From the NCBI RefSeq assembly GCF_009720865.1, contig NZ_WNLA01000017.1, positions 1 to 64,000 of the forward strand: a stretch of DNA of 64,000 nucleotides, read 5' to 3'. Below, one piece after another: positions 42,672 through 51,627 of this stretch. A program made the position numbers and the translations under genes. Positions within the stretch are counted from its first letter, which is position 1, and each line of letters starts with the position of its first letter. Source of the DNA: Pseudoduganella ginsengisoli (lineage in GTDB: Bacteria; Pseudomonadota; Gammaproteobacteria; Burkholderiales; Burkholderiaceae_D). Under the pieces are notes generated by a model, which made no database searches, was not told the DNA's origin, and saw only the letters and a program-made list of their open reading frames with translations.

Positions 42672-42697
42672 TATTGACTCTTTCAAAGTGTGTTACG

Positions 42698-42723
42698 TAA
42701 CCGAAAATATATTACTTCGGTTA
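42698..42723. promoter_or_regulatory. inverted repeat in the AT-rich aqpZ upstream region
   Basis: TAACCGAA and TTCGGTTA (8-base arms, 10-base spacer) lie 27-52 bases upstream of aqpZ in a strongly AT-rich stretch. It could be an operator overlapping the aqpZ promoter or a weak hairpin after the lacI-type gene; there is no T run. Confidence 0.45.
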
Positions 42724-42797
42724 TATATCACATAACTTTTACGAGGTGCAATGTTTGCAATATTAAATTACAAGTGCCTTGCCTCTACCTGCTTTTG

Positions 42798-43808
42798 CTA
42801 TGTCGCCGGGCCCGACACCGATTCGCGCGCCATCACTTCCACCGGAAATTCGCGGCAGATCTCCAGCGCCGTCCCATAACATTGATTCAGCAACCAGCGC
42901 GCCGCGCTCCGCGCCATTTCTTTAATGGGGATGTGGATGGTGGTGAGTTCCGGCGCAGTAAACGCTGCCGAATAGTCATCGTCGTAACCAACAATCGACA
43001 CCTGTTCCGGCACGCGCACGCCGGCGCGGTGCAGGCGGGACAGGGCGCCGACGGCCATTTCATCATTGGCGCAAAACAGGCCCGTGAACGTGTCGCCCTT
43101 GGCCAGCAATTCCCCCGTGGCGGCAAAGCCCCCTTCGCGCGAAAAATCCGACTCCACCATGACGACGTCATCGCGCGCAATGCCGGCGCCGGCCAGTGCA
43201 TCAAAGAACCCTTGCAAACGGTCGATATTGTCTTTCGCGCCAGACGGACCGGAAATCACCGCCAGCGATCGATGCCCGGCTTCCAGCAGCACGCTGGCCG
43301 CCAGCCGTCCGCCTTCCACGTGGTCCGTGCAGAATGACGCATCCGGCGCGTGCGGATTGTAGCGGTTCAGGTAGGCGAGGTGAGGGTGCAGGCGCTGCAA
43401 TTTCACCATGTCTTCTTCGTGCAGGTCATGGCCCAGCACGAGGATGCCGTCGCAGTCGCGGCCAATCAGGTATTTGACGCCTTCGATGGCTTTTTCACGC
43501 GGCGTGCCGTCGCCGATCCCTGTCGTAATGACGACATGCTTGCCGACTGCGCGTAGTTCGTGATCCGTTTGATTCAAGATGGTGCCGTAGTACGCACCGA
43601 AATAAGACGGGGCAAAGATGCCGATCATGCCCAGCGACTGCTTCGACAGTGAGCGCCCCAGCGACGACGGACGGAACTTCAACTGTTCAATAGCCGCCTG
43701 CACGCGGCGCTGGGCGTCTTCCGATACGGGGCCCGACCCGGAAATCGCGCGTGATGCGGTGGCCAATCCTACTCCTGCCAGTTGCGCGACATCTTTCAGT
43801 GTTGCCAC
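42798..43808 (-). CDS. LacI-family transcriptional regulator
   Basis: 336 residues from GTG 43808 (GGAG upstream), giving ATLKDVAQLAGVGLATASRAISG, a standard LacI helix-turn-helix, and a hinge helix around residues 45-58. The periplasmic-binding-protein-like effector domain includes CTDHVEGGRLAASVLLEAGH and IVGYDDDYSAAF. It most likely controls the GH1/ABC/TonB locus through the palindromes at 33103 and 34535. That link is inferred from operator type and neighbourhood. Confidence 0.9.
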   Translation of the reverse strand: MATLKDVAQLAGVGLATASRAISGSGPVSEDAQRRVQAAIEQLKFRPSSLGRSLSKQSLGMIGIFAPSYFGAYYGTILNQTDHELRAVGKHVVITTGIGDGTPREKAIEGVKYLIGRDCDGILVLGHDLHEEDMVKLQRLHPHLAYLNRYNPHAPDASFCTDHVEGGRLAASVLLEAGHRSLAVISGPSGAKDNIDRLQGFFDALAGAGIARDDVVMVESDFSREGGFAATGELLAKGDTFTGLFCANDEMAVGALSRLHRAGVRVPEQVSIVGYDDDYSAAFTAPELTTIHIPIKEMARSAARWLLNQCYGTALEICREFPVEVMARESVSGPAT

Positions 43809-43899
43809 ACCTTCTCCTTCTCTATGAGCATTCCTCCATGGTAACACGGGGCTATGCGTTATAATGACCGATTCGCTCCAATTTTCGATAGTATTTACC

Positions 43900-45297
43900 A
43901 TGCACGAAATTTCCCGCATTCCAAAGGATCAACAGGCCGCCACGACGCCAACCGGCGCGGCGCCAAAAGTCGGTTTCGTCTCGCTCGGTTGCCCTAAAGC
44001 GCTGGTCGACTCCGAACAAATCCTGACCCAGCTGCGCGCTGAAGGCTACGACACGGCCAAATCGTATGACGGCGCCGACCTCGTGATCGTCAACACGTGC
44101 GGTTTCATTGACGCGGCCGTGCAGGAATCGCTGGATGCGATTGGTGAAGCACTGGCGGAAAACGGCAAAGTCATCGTGACCGGCTGCCTGGGCGCGAAGA
44201 AAGATGGCGACGGCAATGACTTGATCAAGTCGATTCACCCGAAAGTGCTGGCCGTCACCGGCCCGCATGCGCTGGGCGAAGTGATGCAGGAAGTCCATCA
44301 CCACTTGCCGAAGCCGCACGAGCCATTTATTGACCTGGTGCCGCCGCAGGGCGTCAAGCTGACGCCCAAGCATTACGCTTACCTGAAGATTTCCGAAGGC
44401 TGCAACCACCGCTGCAGCTTCTGCATCATCCCGTCGATGCGCGGCGACCTGGTGTCCCGCCCGATCGGTGAATTGATGCTGGAAGCGGAAAACCTGTTCA
44501 AGTCGGGCGTCAAGGAATTGCTGGTGATTTCGCAGGATACATCGGCCTACGGCGTGGACGTGAAGTTCCGTTCCGGCTTCTGGAACGGCCGCCCGATCAA
44601 GACCCATATGACGCAGCTGCTGGAAGCGCTGGGCCAACTGGCCAAGCAGTACGGCGCGTGGGTGCGGGCGCACTACGTGTATCCCTACCCGCACGTGGAC
44701 CAGGTGATTCCGATGATGGGCGAAAACCTGCTGCCTTACCTGGACATCCCGTTGCAGCACGCGCACCCTGACGTGTTGAAGCGCATGAAGCGTCCGGCCA
44801 GCGGCGAGAAAAACCTGGACCGTATCCAGGCGTGGCGCGCCATGAATCCGGATTTGACGATCCGTTCGACCTTTATCGCCGGCTTCCCGGGCGAGACGGA
44901 AGCGGAATTCGAATACCTGCTGGACTTCCTGAAGGAAGCGCAAATCGACCGCCTCGGCTGCTTCGCGTATTCGCCGGTTGAAGGCGCGACCGCCAATGAA
45001 CTGGACAACCCGGTACCGGACGAAGTGCGTGAAGAACGCCGTGGCCGCGTCATGCTGCTGCAGGAAGAAATTTCCCGCAAGCGTTTGCAGGCCAAGGTCG
45101 GCAAAACCATCCGCGTGCTGATCGACGAATTGACGCCAAGCGGCGCCAAAGGCCGTTCCGCTGCCGATGCCCCGGAAATCGACGGTATCGTGTACGTCAA
45201 GAAGCCGTTTGAACCGCACAAGAAACTGGCTGTGGGCCAGTTTGTTGATGTGGAAATTACGCGCGCTGATGCCCACGACCTCTGGGGCGAAGCGTAA
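43900..45297 (+). CDS. rimO: ribosomal protein S12 methylthiotransferase RimO
   Basis: 465 residues from ATG 43900. It has an N-terminal UPF0004 domain ([15 protein letters not shown], with Cys residues also in VNTCGF and VTGCLG) and a radical-SAM core with CNHRCSFC binding a second iron-sulfur cluster. The C-terminal TRAM domain ends the protein. It modifies Asp88 of S12. It diverges from the LacI-family gene and is followed by a good terminator. Confidence 0.96.
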   Translation: MHEISRIPKDQQAATTPTGAAPKVGFVSLGCPKALVDSEQILTQLRAEGYDTAKSYDGADLVIVNTCGFIDAAVQESLDAIGEALAENGKVIVTGCLGAKKDGDGNDLIKSIHPKVLAVTGPHALGEVMQEVHHHLPKPHEPFIDLVPPQGVKLTPKHYAYLKISEGCNHRCSFCIIPSMRGDLVSRPIGELMLEAENLFKSGVKELLVISQDTSAYGVDVKFRSGFWNGRPIKTHMTQLLEALGQLAKQYGAWVRAHYVYPYPHVDQVIPMMGENLLPYLDIPLQHAHPDVLKRMKRPASGEKNLDRIQAWRAMNPDLTIRSTFIAGFPGETEAEFEYLLDFLKEAQIDRLGCFAYSPVEGATANELDNPVPDEVREERRGRVMLLQEEISRKRLQAKVGKTIRVLIDELTPSGAKGRSAADAPEIDGIVYVKKPFEPHKKLAVGQFVDVEITRADAHDLWGEA

Positions 45298-45303
45298 AAT
45301 CAA

Positions 45304-45337
45304 GGCGGAACCGCATCATGCGCTTCCGCTTTTTTTA
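45304..45337 (+). terminator. intrinsic terminator after rimO
   Basis: GCGGAA / TTCCGC outer stem with an inner GCAT / ATGC stem, followed by T8. It begins seven bases after the rimO stop. Confidence 0.85.
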
Positions 45338-45346
45338 TAGCCAGCT

Positions 45347-46504
45347 ATGACCAAATCCCTGCAAACTTCCCTGATCCACACCGACTACGAAGCCCCGTCC
45401 GGCTTCGATGCCTTCCCCACCGCGATCCACCACGCGTCGACTGTGCTGTTCAAGAACGTGGCGGCGCTGCGTTCGGGCGAATGGAAGGAAAAGAACGCTT
45501 ATACCTACGGCTTGCACGGCACGCCCACCACGTTCACGCTGGAAGCGCGGCTGGCCGGGATCGAAGGGGGCTTGTATTGCCTGCTGGCGCCCAGCGGCCT
45601 GGCTGCGATTGCCATGATCGACTTCGCGCTGCTGAAAAGCGGTGACGACGTGCTGCTGCCGGATAACGTGTATAACCCGAACCGCGAACTGGGACGCTGG
45701 CTGGCGGACTTCGGTGTCACGGCGCGCTATTATGATCCGCTGGCCGGTGCGGGCATCGCGGAATTGATGCAGCCAAATACCAAGCTGGTGTGGACGGAAG
45801 CGCCGGGCTCCGTGTCGATGGAAGTGCCGGACTTGCGGGCCATTTGCGCGGCAGCCCATGCGAAGGGCGCGCTGGTGGCGCTGGATAACACGTGGTCGGC
45901 AGGGCTGGCGCTGCGCGCCTTTGACATGGGTGTGGATATTTCCATGCAGGCGCTGACCAAATACCAGTCAGGCGGCTCGGACGTGTTGATGGGCGCCGTC
46001 ATTACGCGCGACCGCGCGATCCAGGACCGCATCGCCATGGCCCACATGCGCCTGGGGCTGGGCGTGGGGGCGGACGATGCGTACCTGGTGCTGCGCGGCT
46101 TGCCGACGATGAAGCTGCGCTTTGAAGCCCATGACCGGGGCGCGCGCAAAGTCGCCGCCTGGCTGAAGTCCCGTCCGGAAATCAGCAAGGTGCTGCACCC
46201 GGCATTGGAAGATTGCCCGGGCCATGAAAATTGGAAGCGCGACTTTACCGGTGCGGGCGGCCTGTTTTCCGTGCTGTTCGATCCGCGCTATACGGAAGAA
46301 CAGACCGACCGCTTTGTCGATGAGTTGAAATTGTTTGGGATAGGCTATAGCTGGGGCGGCGCCAACAGTTTGGCCGTGCCTTACCGTATCCAGGCCATGC
46401 GCCGCAATTGGCAGCATGGCGGTGTGCTGGTGCGTTTCAATATCGGGCTGGAAGAGCCGGACGATTTGATTGCCGATATCGCGCAGGCACTGGCCAAGCT
46501 GTAA
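45347..46504 (+). CDS. metC: cystathionine beta-lyase MetC
   Basis: 385 residues of the Cys/Met metabolism PLP family. The PLP lysine lies in ALTKYQSGGSDVLMG, with YTYGLHGTPTTFTLE and APSGLAAIAM around the cofactor phosphate site. LHGTPTT matches MetC rather than MetB. It cleaves cystathionine to homocysteine, pyruvate and ammonia. Its stop codon directly abuts that of the convergent gene. Confidence 0.93.
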   Translation: MTKSLQTSLIHTDYEAPSGFDAFPTAIHHASTVLFKNVAALRSGEWKEKNAYTYGLHGTPTTFTLEARLAGIEGGLYCLLAPSGLAAIAMIDFALLKSGDDVLLPDNVYNPNRELGRWLADFGVTARYYDPLAGAGIAELMQPNTKLVWTEAPGSVSMEVPDLRAICAAAHAKGALVALDNTWSAGLALRAFDMGVDISMQALTKYQSGGSDVLMGAVITRDRAIQDRIAMAHMRLGLGVGADDAYLVLRGLPTMKLRFEAHDRGARKVAAWLKSRPEISKVLHPALEDCPGHENWKRDFTGAGGLFSVLFDPRYTEEQTDRFVDELKLFGIGYSWGGANSLAVPYRIQAMRRNWQHGGVLVRFNIGLEEPDDLIADIAQALAKL

Positions 46505-46960
46505 TCAATTGCAGGTGATGGCAGGCGTGGCTTCCACTGCGTGGCTGTCCGCGCCTTTGCCTTGCCGTTCAACGGTTTCCCGCTTGACCATGCACTGCGT
46601 CAGGCGCGGATCGAGTTTGCGCGCCAATACCACGGTGGTATTGCTGTACGTGCAGCCCACCCACACATCGCCGGCTTTGCTGTCGGGCAAGCGCCAGCGC
46701 GGGTCTTCACCGGCGCCGGATTCCGGCGGCAGCGGGCGGTCGTCCGCGGGATTGCCCATGTAAAGCTGTGCCTGGTCCAGCCGGTATTCGGCTGCGCCGC
46801 CTTGCGGCTCCCAGCCTTCCGCCGTGGTGACGGCGGTCGATGCGAGTATGGTGGCGGGGCACACGATATCGTCTGCCCCGGCTGCGATGGCATGATTGGC
46901 GGCAGCGATGCATGCTGCCAAAAGTGTGAGTTTGAATGAGGCGCCCATGGTGCCGTCCAT
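46505..46960 (-). CDS. secreted small Cys-containing protein (STY0301-like)
   Basis: About 151 residues, or 147 from ATG 46948. A signal peptide ends near AIAAGA. The mature part has a CPATI motif near the start, GWEP in the middle, and VWVGCTYSNTTVVLARKLDPRLTQCMV later, a Cys pattern resembling the STY0301 family of periplasmic proteins of unknown function. It follows the DUF2252 gene by 3 bases and is probably co-transcribed. Confidence 0.65.
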   Translation of the reverse strand: MDGTMGASFKLTLLAACIAAANHAIAAGADDIVCPATILASTAVTTAEGWEPQGGAAEYRLDQAQLYMGNPADDRPLPPESGAGEDPRWRLPDSKAGDVWVGCTYSNTTVVLARKLDPRLTQCMVKRETVERQGKGADSHAVEATPAITCN

Positions 46961-46963
46961 CCT

Positions 46964-48283
46964 TCAATAAAGTGCTGTTCCTGCCCGTCTGGCGTCGCGG
47001 AATGCCTGCCAGTCCAGCTCCACCTGCACAGAGTAGCCGTATGCAAAGGATACTAGTTCTTGCTGGAAGCTGCTACTACTACCCAGTAACTCTGTAATAT
47101 GTTTAATAATGTTGTAGCGGGGGCTTTCACTGTCGGCATCCTGGTCGGCCAGCGCATGGGCGGAAGCCAGCGCCATGCCGAGATAGCGGGCCGCTGTTTC
47201 CAGCTTGCCGGCCGTCGTCAAATCCTGTGGATCGAAGTCGCGCTCGCTGCCGGACTTTTGATGCACGTAGCAATGCATGCCTTCCACCATGGTCCAGCCA
47301 TTCATGGGGTCGGGATCAACCTGGTGCGCCCGCTGCGTGCGCGCCTGGCGGCAGCCCTCGTGGCCGCCATAGGTTTCCGGCAGCATCACCGGCCCGCCGG
47401 CACCGCACACGGCGCTGGGTATCGCCTGTTTGGCTTCCAGCAAAACCTGGTCGTCATTGCCTTGCAATAGCAAATACCAGCGCATTTTACCCAGGCTGCC
47501 CATGCCGGCCCCCAGGCGCTGGCGCACGTCCAGTACGTTGTAAAACGCGGGACCCTGGCGCAGCGCCGGAGGAATCGATGCCGCGTAATTATCCATCGCC
47601 GCCAGCAGCGCTCCCCGCGTGCCCGCCGTCACCGGCGCCAGGTCTTCATGCGCATCGACAAAGCGGCGCAAGCCGCCGGGATTGCGTTCCGTATATTTAT
47701 CCAGCAGCCGCGTGCTGCTTGCCTGTGCGGCGCGGCGTATCGTGTCCTGGACAACGCCACTGGTATTGTCTTCCGTCAGGCGGAAACGCAGTTCACTGCG
47801 GTCGCCCCGGAATGTGGCCAGGCGGTTTTCATACGCGCCCGCCAGCGACTGGATGGCATTGGTAATGCCGCCGTCGGCAATGTGATTTTGCCGTCCCAGC
47901 AGCACCATGCTGGCAGCCAGACGGCGCAAATCCCAGATGTATTGGCCGAAGTAGCCTTCGTCAAAATCCGCAATGCCAAACACGGCCGTGCCGCTGCTGT
48001 CGCGGCGGGCGCCAAAATTGCCGAGATGGGCGTCGCCCGTCAGCCACGTATAAGCTGTGTGCTCCGTCGTGAATGCGGACGGGTGCGTGGCCATGTCGAG
48101 GTAAAACAGGTGGGCGGTGGCGCGGAAAAACGGGAATGCGGACGACGCATTCGCCATTTTTTCCATGCGGATTTTCAAGTCGGCGCGGTTATGCGCGGCA
48201 AACTGGTGATGGTGGGCATAGAGCTGGCCAGCGACCCAGCTGGGGCGCGATCTGGCCACGAAATTCGGGATAGGATGGATCAT
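46964..48283 (-). CDS. DUF2252 family protein
   Basis: 439 residues from ATG 48283, with GGAGGAG upstream. Conserved DUF2252 elements are seen: WLTGDAHLGNFGARRD, FGIADFDEGYFGQYIWDLRRLAAS and QAFRDARRAG at the end. The family is distantly kinase-like (GDxHxxN and DFD resemble aminoglycoside-phosphotransferase-type catalytic motifs), but its substrate is unknown. There is no signal peptide. It likely forms a small operon with the secreted protein gene. Confidence 0.85.
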   Translation of the reverse strand: MIHPIPNFVARSRPSWVAGQLYAHHHQFAAHNRADLKIRMEKMANASSAFPFFRATAHLFYLDMATHPSAFTTEHTAYTWLTGDAHLGNFGARRDSSGTAVFGIADFDEGYFGQYIWDLRRLAASMVLLGRQNHIADGGITNAIQSLAGAYENRLATFRGDRSELRFRLTEDNTSGVVQDTIRRAAQASSTRLLDKYTERNPGGLRRFVDAHEDLAPVTAGTRGALLAAMDNYAASIPPALRQGPAFYNVLDVRQRLGAGMGSLGKMRWYLLLQGNDDQVLLEAKQAIPSAVCGAGGPVMLPETYGGHEGCRQARTQRAHQVDPDPMNGWTMVEGMHCYVHQKSGSERDFDPQDLTTAGKLETAARYLGMALASAHALADQDADSESPRYNIIKHITELLGSSSSFQQELVSFAYGYSVQVELDWQAFRDARRAGTALY

Positions 48284-48360
48284 GTTCTCTCCTCCTTGGC
48301 AACGTGCTGGAAGTCCAGCGTATGCCATTTCCGTTCGGAAATGCTGTCCGCGATCAAGCC

Positions 48361-48720
48361 TTATGGCATCGGGCGGTTTTCATTCAAGTCGACCAAGCCT
48401 TTGATCAAGCGGTAAGCTTTCCACAGCCATGCGCCCGCCCCGACGACGATCGCCAGTGGAATGCCAATGATGGTAATCCACAGCACGCCGGCAATAAACA
48501 TCCACAGCACATACCACCAGAATGAGCGGATTTGCCAGCTGTGGTGGCTGTGCACGAACGTTCCAGCGGTTTCAGGGCGCTTGATGTAGTTCAGGATCAG
48601 GGGGATGAAGGAAAACATGCCCAGCGAAAACACGAAGCTTACGCCGTGCACGATGTACAGCCACCATGCCGTGTTCTTTGCCGACGCCACTTGCCCATCC
48701 AAAACCAGATCCGAAGCCAT
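48361..48720 (-). CDS. DUF4870-like small membrane protein
   Basis: 119 residues from ATG 48720. Three hydrophobic segments lie at about 18-45, 68-90 and 90-105, with His- and Trp-rich connecting loops (HSHHSWQIRSFWWYVLWMF). The layout matches the DUF4870 / Tic20-like family of small inner-membrane proteins of unknown role. It is read in the same direction as the DUF2252 gene, 77 bases ahead. Confidence 0.75.
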   Translation of the reverse strand: MASDLVLDGQVASAKNTAWWLYIVHGVSFVFSLGMFSFIPLILNYIKRPETAGTFVHSHHSWQIRSFWWYVLWMFIAGVLWITIIGIPLAIVVGAGAWLWKAYRLIKGLVDLNENRPMP

Positions 48721-48945
48721 TTCCATCTCCCGCTGCAAAAGTTGCTTGATGTGTAGATTTTAACAATATTTCCTGTGGTTTGCTTGCGTTTGCAAAGGTG
48801 TTGTCCTGGTCAGCATGCCGATGGCTGCAAATACAACAGATGGACGCGGCCGTATCGTGCGGGCCATGATGTTGAAAAGCTAATGTTATATTTTATTTAG
48901 CGCATTACCGGCGCGGGGCCGGATAGCGTAACCGGGAGAGTGGCA

Positions 48946-49854
48946 ATGAAAAAGTTCGTACTGAGGCTGTGTGCTGTGCTGGCTTTATCGTGGTTTTCAT
49001 TGGCGGCCCAGGCGGTGGGCTATACGCAAACGAAATATCCCATCGTCCTCGTGCATGGCTTGTTTGGCTATGACAGCATCGGCCCGTACGATTATTTTTA
49101 TGGCGTCGCCAATGCGCTGCGCAGCGGCGGCGCGCATGTCTACCTCGTGCAAGTGTCGGCGGCGAATTCCACGGAAGTGCGGGGCGAACAATTGCTGACG
49201 CAAGTCCAGCAAATCCTTGCTGTCACGGGCGCGGCCAAGGTGAATTTGATCGGCCACAGCCATGGCAGCCCGACGTCCCGCTACGTGGCTTCCGTGCGGC
49301 CGGACCTGGTCGCGTCCGTCACCAGCGTGGGCGGCGTCAATAAAGGGTCGAAAGTGGCGGACGTGCTGATGGGCTATGCGCCGGAAAGCGCCTATACGGT
49401 GGCGGAAGCGTTTTCCGCATTAATGAGTACGCTCGGCGGCGACCCCACGCTGCCGCAAGATGCGCATGGCGCGGTCCAGTCGCTGAGCACGGCGGGATCG
49501 CTGGCGTTCAATGAGCGCCACCCCCAAGGCGTGCCCGCGACTCCCTGCGGCGAGGGCGCATACCAGGAAGGCGGCATTTACTATTTCTCGTGGAGCGGCG
49601 CAAAAATCCTCACCAATCCGCTGGATGTGGTGGACTTGCATTTCCTGCTGACGACGCTGGCCTTCAATGGCGAGCCGAACGACGGGCTGGTGGCCACCTG
49701 TTCTTCGCACCTGGGCAAGGTCATTCGTGACAATTACAAGTTGAACCACCTCGACGAAGTCAACCAGATGTTCGGCCTGACCAATATCTTTGAAACCAAT
49801 CCGCTGACCTTGTACCGCCAGCATGCGAACCGGCTGCAGGGACTGGGGTTGTAA
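48946..49854 (+). CDS. secreted triacylglycerol lipase, family I.1/I.2
   Basis: 302 residues from ATG 48946. The signal peptide is about 1-23. An oxyanion motif (LVHGLFGYD) is followed by the nucleophile Ser105 in GHSHGS, an Asp in the EPNDGLV region and a His in NYKLNHLDEVNQ. This is the Burkholderia/Pseudomonas LipA type that needs a foldase, and the foldase gene follows at once. It is secreted through the type II pathway, which is not encoded here. The 207 bases upstream (48739-48945) are partly AT-rich but no promoter could be fixed. Confidence 0.93.
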   Translation: MKKFVLRLCAVLALSWFSLAAQAVGYTQTKYPIVLVHGLFGYDSIGPYDYFYGVANALRSGGAHVYLVQVSAANSTEVRGEQLLTQVQQILAVTGAAKVNLIGHSHGSPTSRYVASVRPDLVASVTSVGGVNKGSKVADVLMGYAPESAYTVAEAFSALMSTLGGDPTLPQDAHGAVQSLSTAGSLAFNERHPQGVPATPCGEGAYQEGGIYYFSWSGAKILTNPLDVVDLHFLLTTLAFNGEPNDGLVATCSSHLGKVIRDNYKLNHLDEVNQMFGLTNIFETNPLTLYRQHANRLQGLGL

Positions 49855-49857
49855 GCG

Positions 49858-50763
49858 ATGAGCGGCAAATATGTCGTGATGGGCGGCGCCGTGCTGGCTG
49901 CCGCCCTGTGGCTGGCCCAGCATACGGAACCTGCGCCGCTGCCGGTGGCGGCGAGCCCTGCCGCCGGTGCGCCATTCGTGCGTTCGATGGAAGGCACGCG
50001 GCCCGATGGCAATGTGCGCCAGGACGCTGCGCAGCAGCTGGTGGTGGACGCGGAACTGGGCTACCTGTTTGACTATTACCTTGCCGGGTTGGGCGAGCGC
50101 GGGCTCGATGCGATCCGCGCGGAAATCGAACGGGAACTGGAGCGCCGGCTGGCGCCGCCGGCGGCGCGCGAAGCGAAAATCTTGCTGGGGAAATACCTGG
50201 CCTACAAGCAGGCGCTGGCAACCTTGGAAACCACGCTGAAGCCAGGCCGGGATTTGCTCGCGGGGGCACGCGCGCGCCGCGACGCCATGCTGAAACTGCG
50301 CAAGGATTATTTTACGGAGCGGGAAATCACTGGCCTGTTTGCCGAAACCGATGCGTATGACGCGGATGCGCTGGCGCGGCTGGAAACCACGCTGGACAAA
50401 TCCGTGTCAGCCGCGCAGCGGCAGGCGAAGCTGGCCCAGCTCGATGCGGCGCTGAGCCCGGACCAGCGTGCACAGCGCGAAGCGCCAGTGGCCATCATGA
50501 AAGTGGAAAACGCGGTCGCGCAAATGCGGGAGCAGGGCGCCGGGGACAATGAAGTGTACCGCGCCCGCTCCGCCGCCTTCACGCCGGAAGCAGCGGCCCG
50601 GCTGGCGGAACTGGACCGGGAGCGGGCCCAGTGGCAATCGCGGATTGCCGCGTATCTGCAGCAGCGCCGCCAGCTGCCGCCGGGCGATACCGTGGCGCTG
50701 CAGCGGTTGCGCGATGCGGGTTTCACCGCGCTGGAGCAAAAGCGGCTGCCTGCGTATGAATGA
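49858..50763 (+). CDS. lifO: lipase-specific foldase (lipase chaperone)
   Basis: 301 residues. An N-terminal membrane anchor at about 5-20 is followed by an Ala/Pro linker. Minidomain 1 holds the RSMEGTRPDG motif (Lif RxxFDY-type region follows as LFDYYLAGLGERGLDAI), then an alpha-helical arm rich in Arg/Glu and minidomain 2. It folds the lipase in the periplasm. It lies three bases after the lipase stop. Its TGA abuts the stop of convergent serB in TGATCA. Confidence 0.93.
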   Translation: MSGKYVVMGGAVLAAALWLAQHTEPAPLPVAASPAAGAPFVRSMEGTRPDGNVRQDAAQQLVVDAELGYLFDYYLAGLGERGLDAIRAEIERELERRLAPPAAREAKILLGKYLAYKQALATLETTLKPGRDLLAGARARRDAMLKLRKDYFTEREITGLFAETDAYDADALARLETTLDKSVSAAQRQAKLAQLDAALSPDQRAQREAPVAIMKVENAVAQMREQGAGDNEVYRARSAAFTPEAAARLAELDRERAQWQSRIAAYLQQRRQLPPGDTVALQRLRDAGFTALEQKRLPAYE

Positions 50764-51627
50764 TCAGCACAGCAGGTTGAAGATGCCGTCCAGGCCCACG
50801 AAATTGAGCGCCACGCTGGCTTGTTCACGCACGACCGGCTTGGCGCGGAACGCCACGGACATGCCGGCCACGCTCATCATTTTGAGGTCATTGGCGCCGT
50901 CGCCCATGACGATGGCTTGCGACGCTGCGATACCCAGCGATGCACACACATGTTCCACCGTGCGCTTCTTGACGTCGGCGTCGACGATTTCACCCAGCAC
51001 GTTGCCCGTCAGCTTGCCGTCGATGATTTCCAGTTCATTGGCCAGCGTGAAGTCCAGGCCCAGGCGCTCTTTGAGGCGCGCCGTGAAGAACGTGAAGCCG
51101 CCAGACACCAGCAGGGTTTTCAGGCCGGCAGCCTTGACGGCAGCCAGCATGTTTTCCGCGCCAGGCGACAGTTGCAGGCGCTCGTTGTAGACACGCTCCA
51201 GCGCCGACGCATCCAGGCCCTTCAGTAACGCCACGCGCTTGCGCAAGCTGGCGGAGAAATCCAGTTCGCCGCGCATGGCCGCTTCCGTGATTTCCGCCAC
51301 TTGCGGTTTCAAACCCTGCATGTCCGCGATTTCATCAATGCACTCGATGGTGATCAGGGTGGAATCCATGTCCATGGCCACCAGGCGGAATTCATCGAGC
51401 TTGTGCACGCCCATCATGTAGGTGGCGTCCAGCTGGGCAGCGTGGGCCGCCACTTCAATGGTATGGCGCAGCGCCACGGAATACGTGATGCCTTCGCAGC
51501 GGATGGCGCTGCCGGAAAGGCGGACAATACGCTGCGGCGCCGTCAGCGCGGCAATACGTTCCAGGGCAGGCATGCAGGAACCCAGTCCTTGCAGCACCAG
51601 GTTCATCGTGTAATCGTTCGTGTTCAT
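50764..51627 (-). CDS. serB: phosphoserine phosphatase SerB
   Basis: 287 residues from ATG 51627, whose ATGA overlaps the mfd stop; ATG 51606 (MNLVLQG) is an alternative. It is a HAD-family enzyme with DMDSTLI (nucleophile Asp), a Ser in SGGFTFF, and MGDGANDLKM at the end. It performs the last step of serine synthesis. Co-transcription with mfd is implied by the overlap. Confidence 0.95.
   Translation of the reverse strand: MNTNDYTMNLVLQGLGSCMPALERIAALTAPQRIVRLSGSAIRCEGITYSVALRHTIEVAAHAAQLDATYMMGVHKLDEFRLVAMDMDSTLITIECIDEIADMQGLKPQVAEITEAAMRGELDFSASLRKRVALLKGLDASALERVYNERLQLSPGAENMLAAVKAAGLKTLLVSGGFTFFTARLKERLGLDFTLANELEIIDGKLTGNVLGEIVDADVKKRTVEHVCASLGIAASQAIVMGDGANDLKMMSVAGMSVAFRAKPVVREQASVALNFVGLDGIFNLLC

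Noticed and set aside
43852-45303. 483-residue minus-strand frame
   Set aside because: Antisense to rimO over its whole length.
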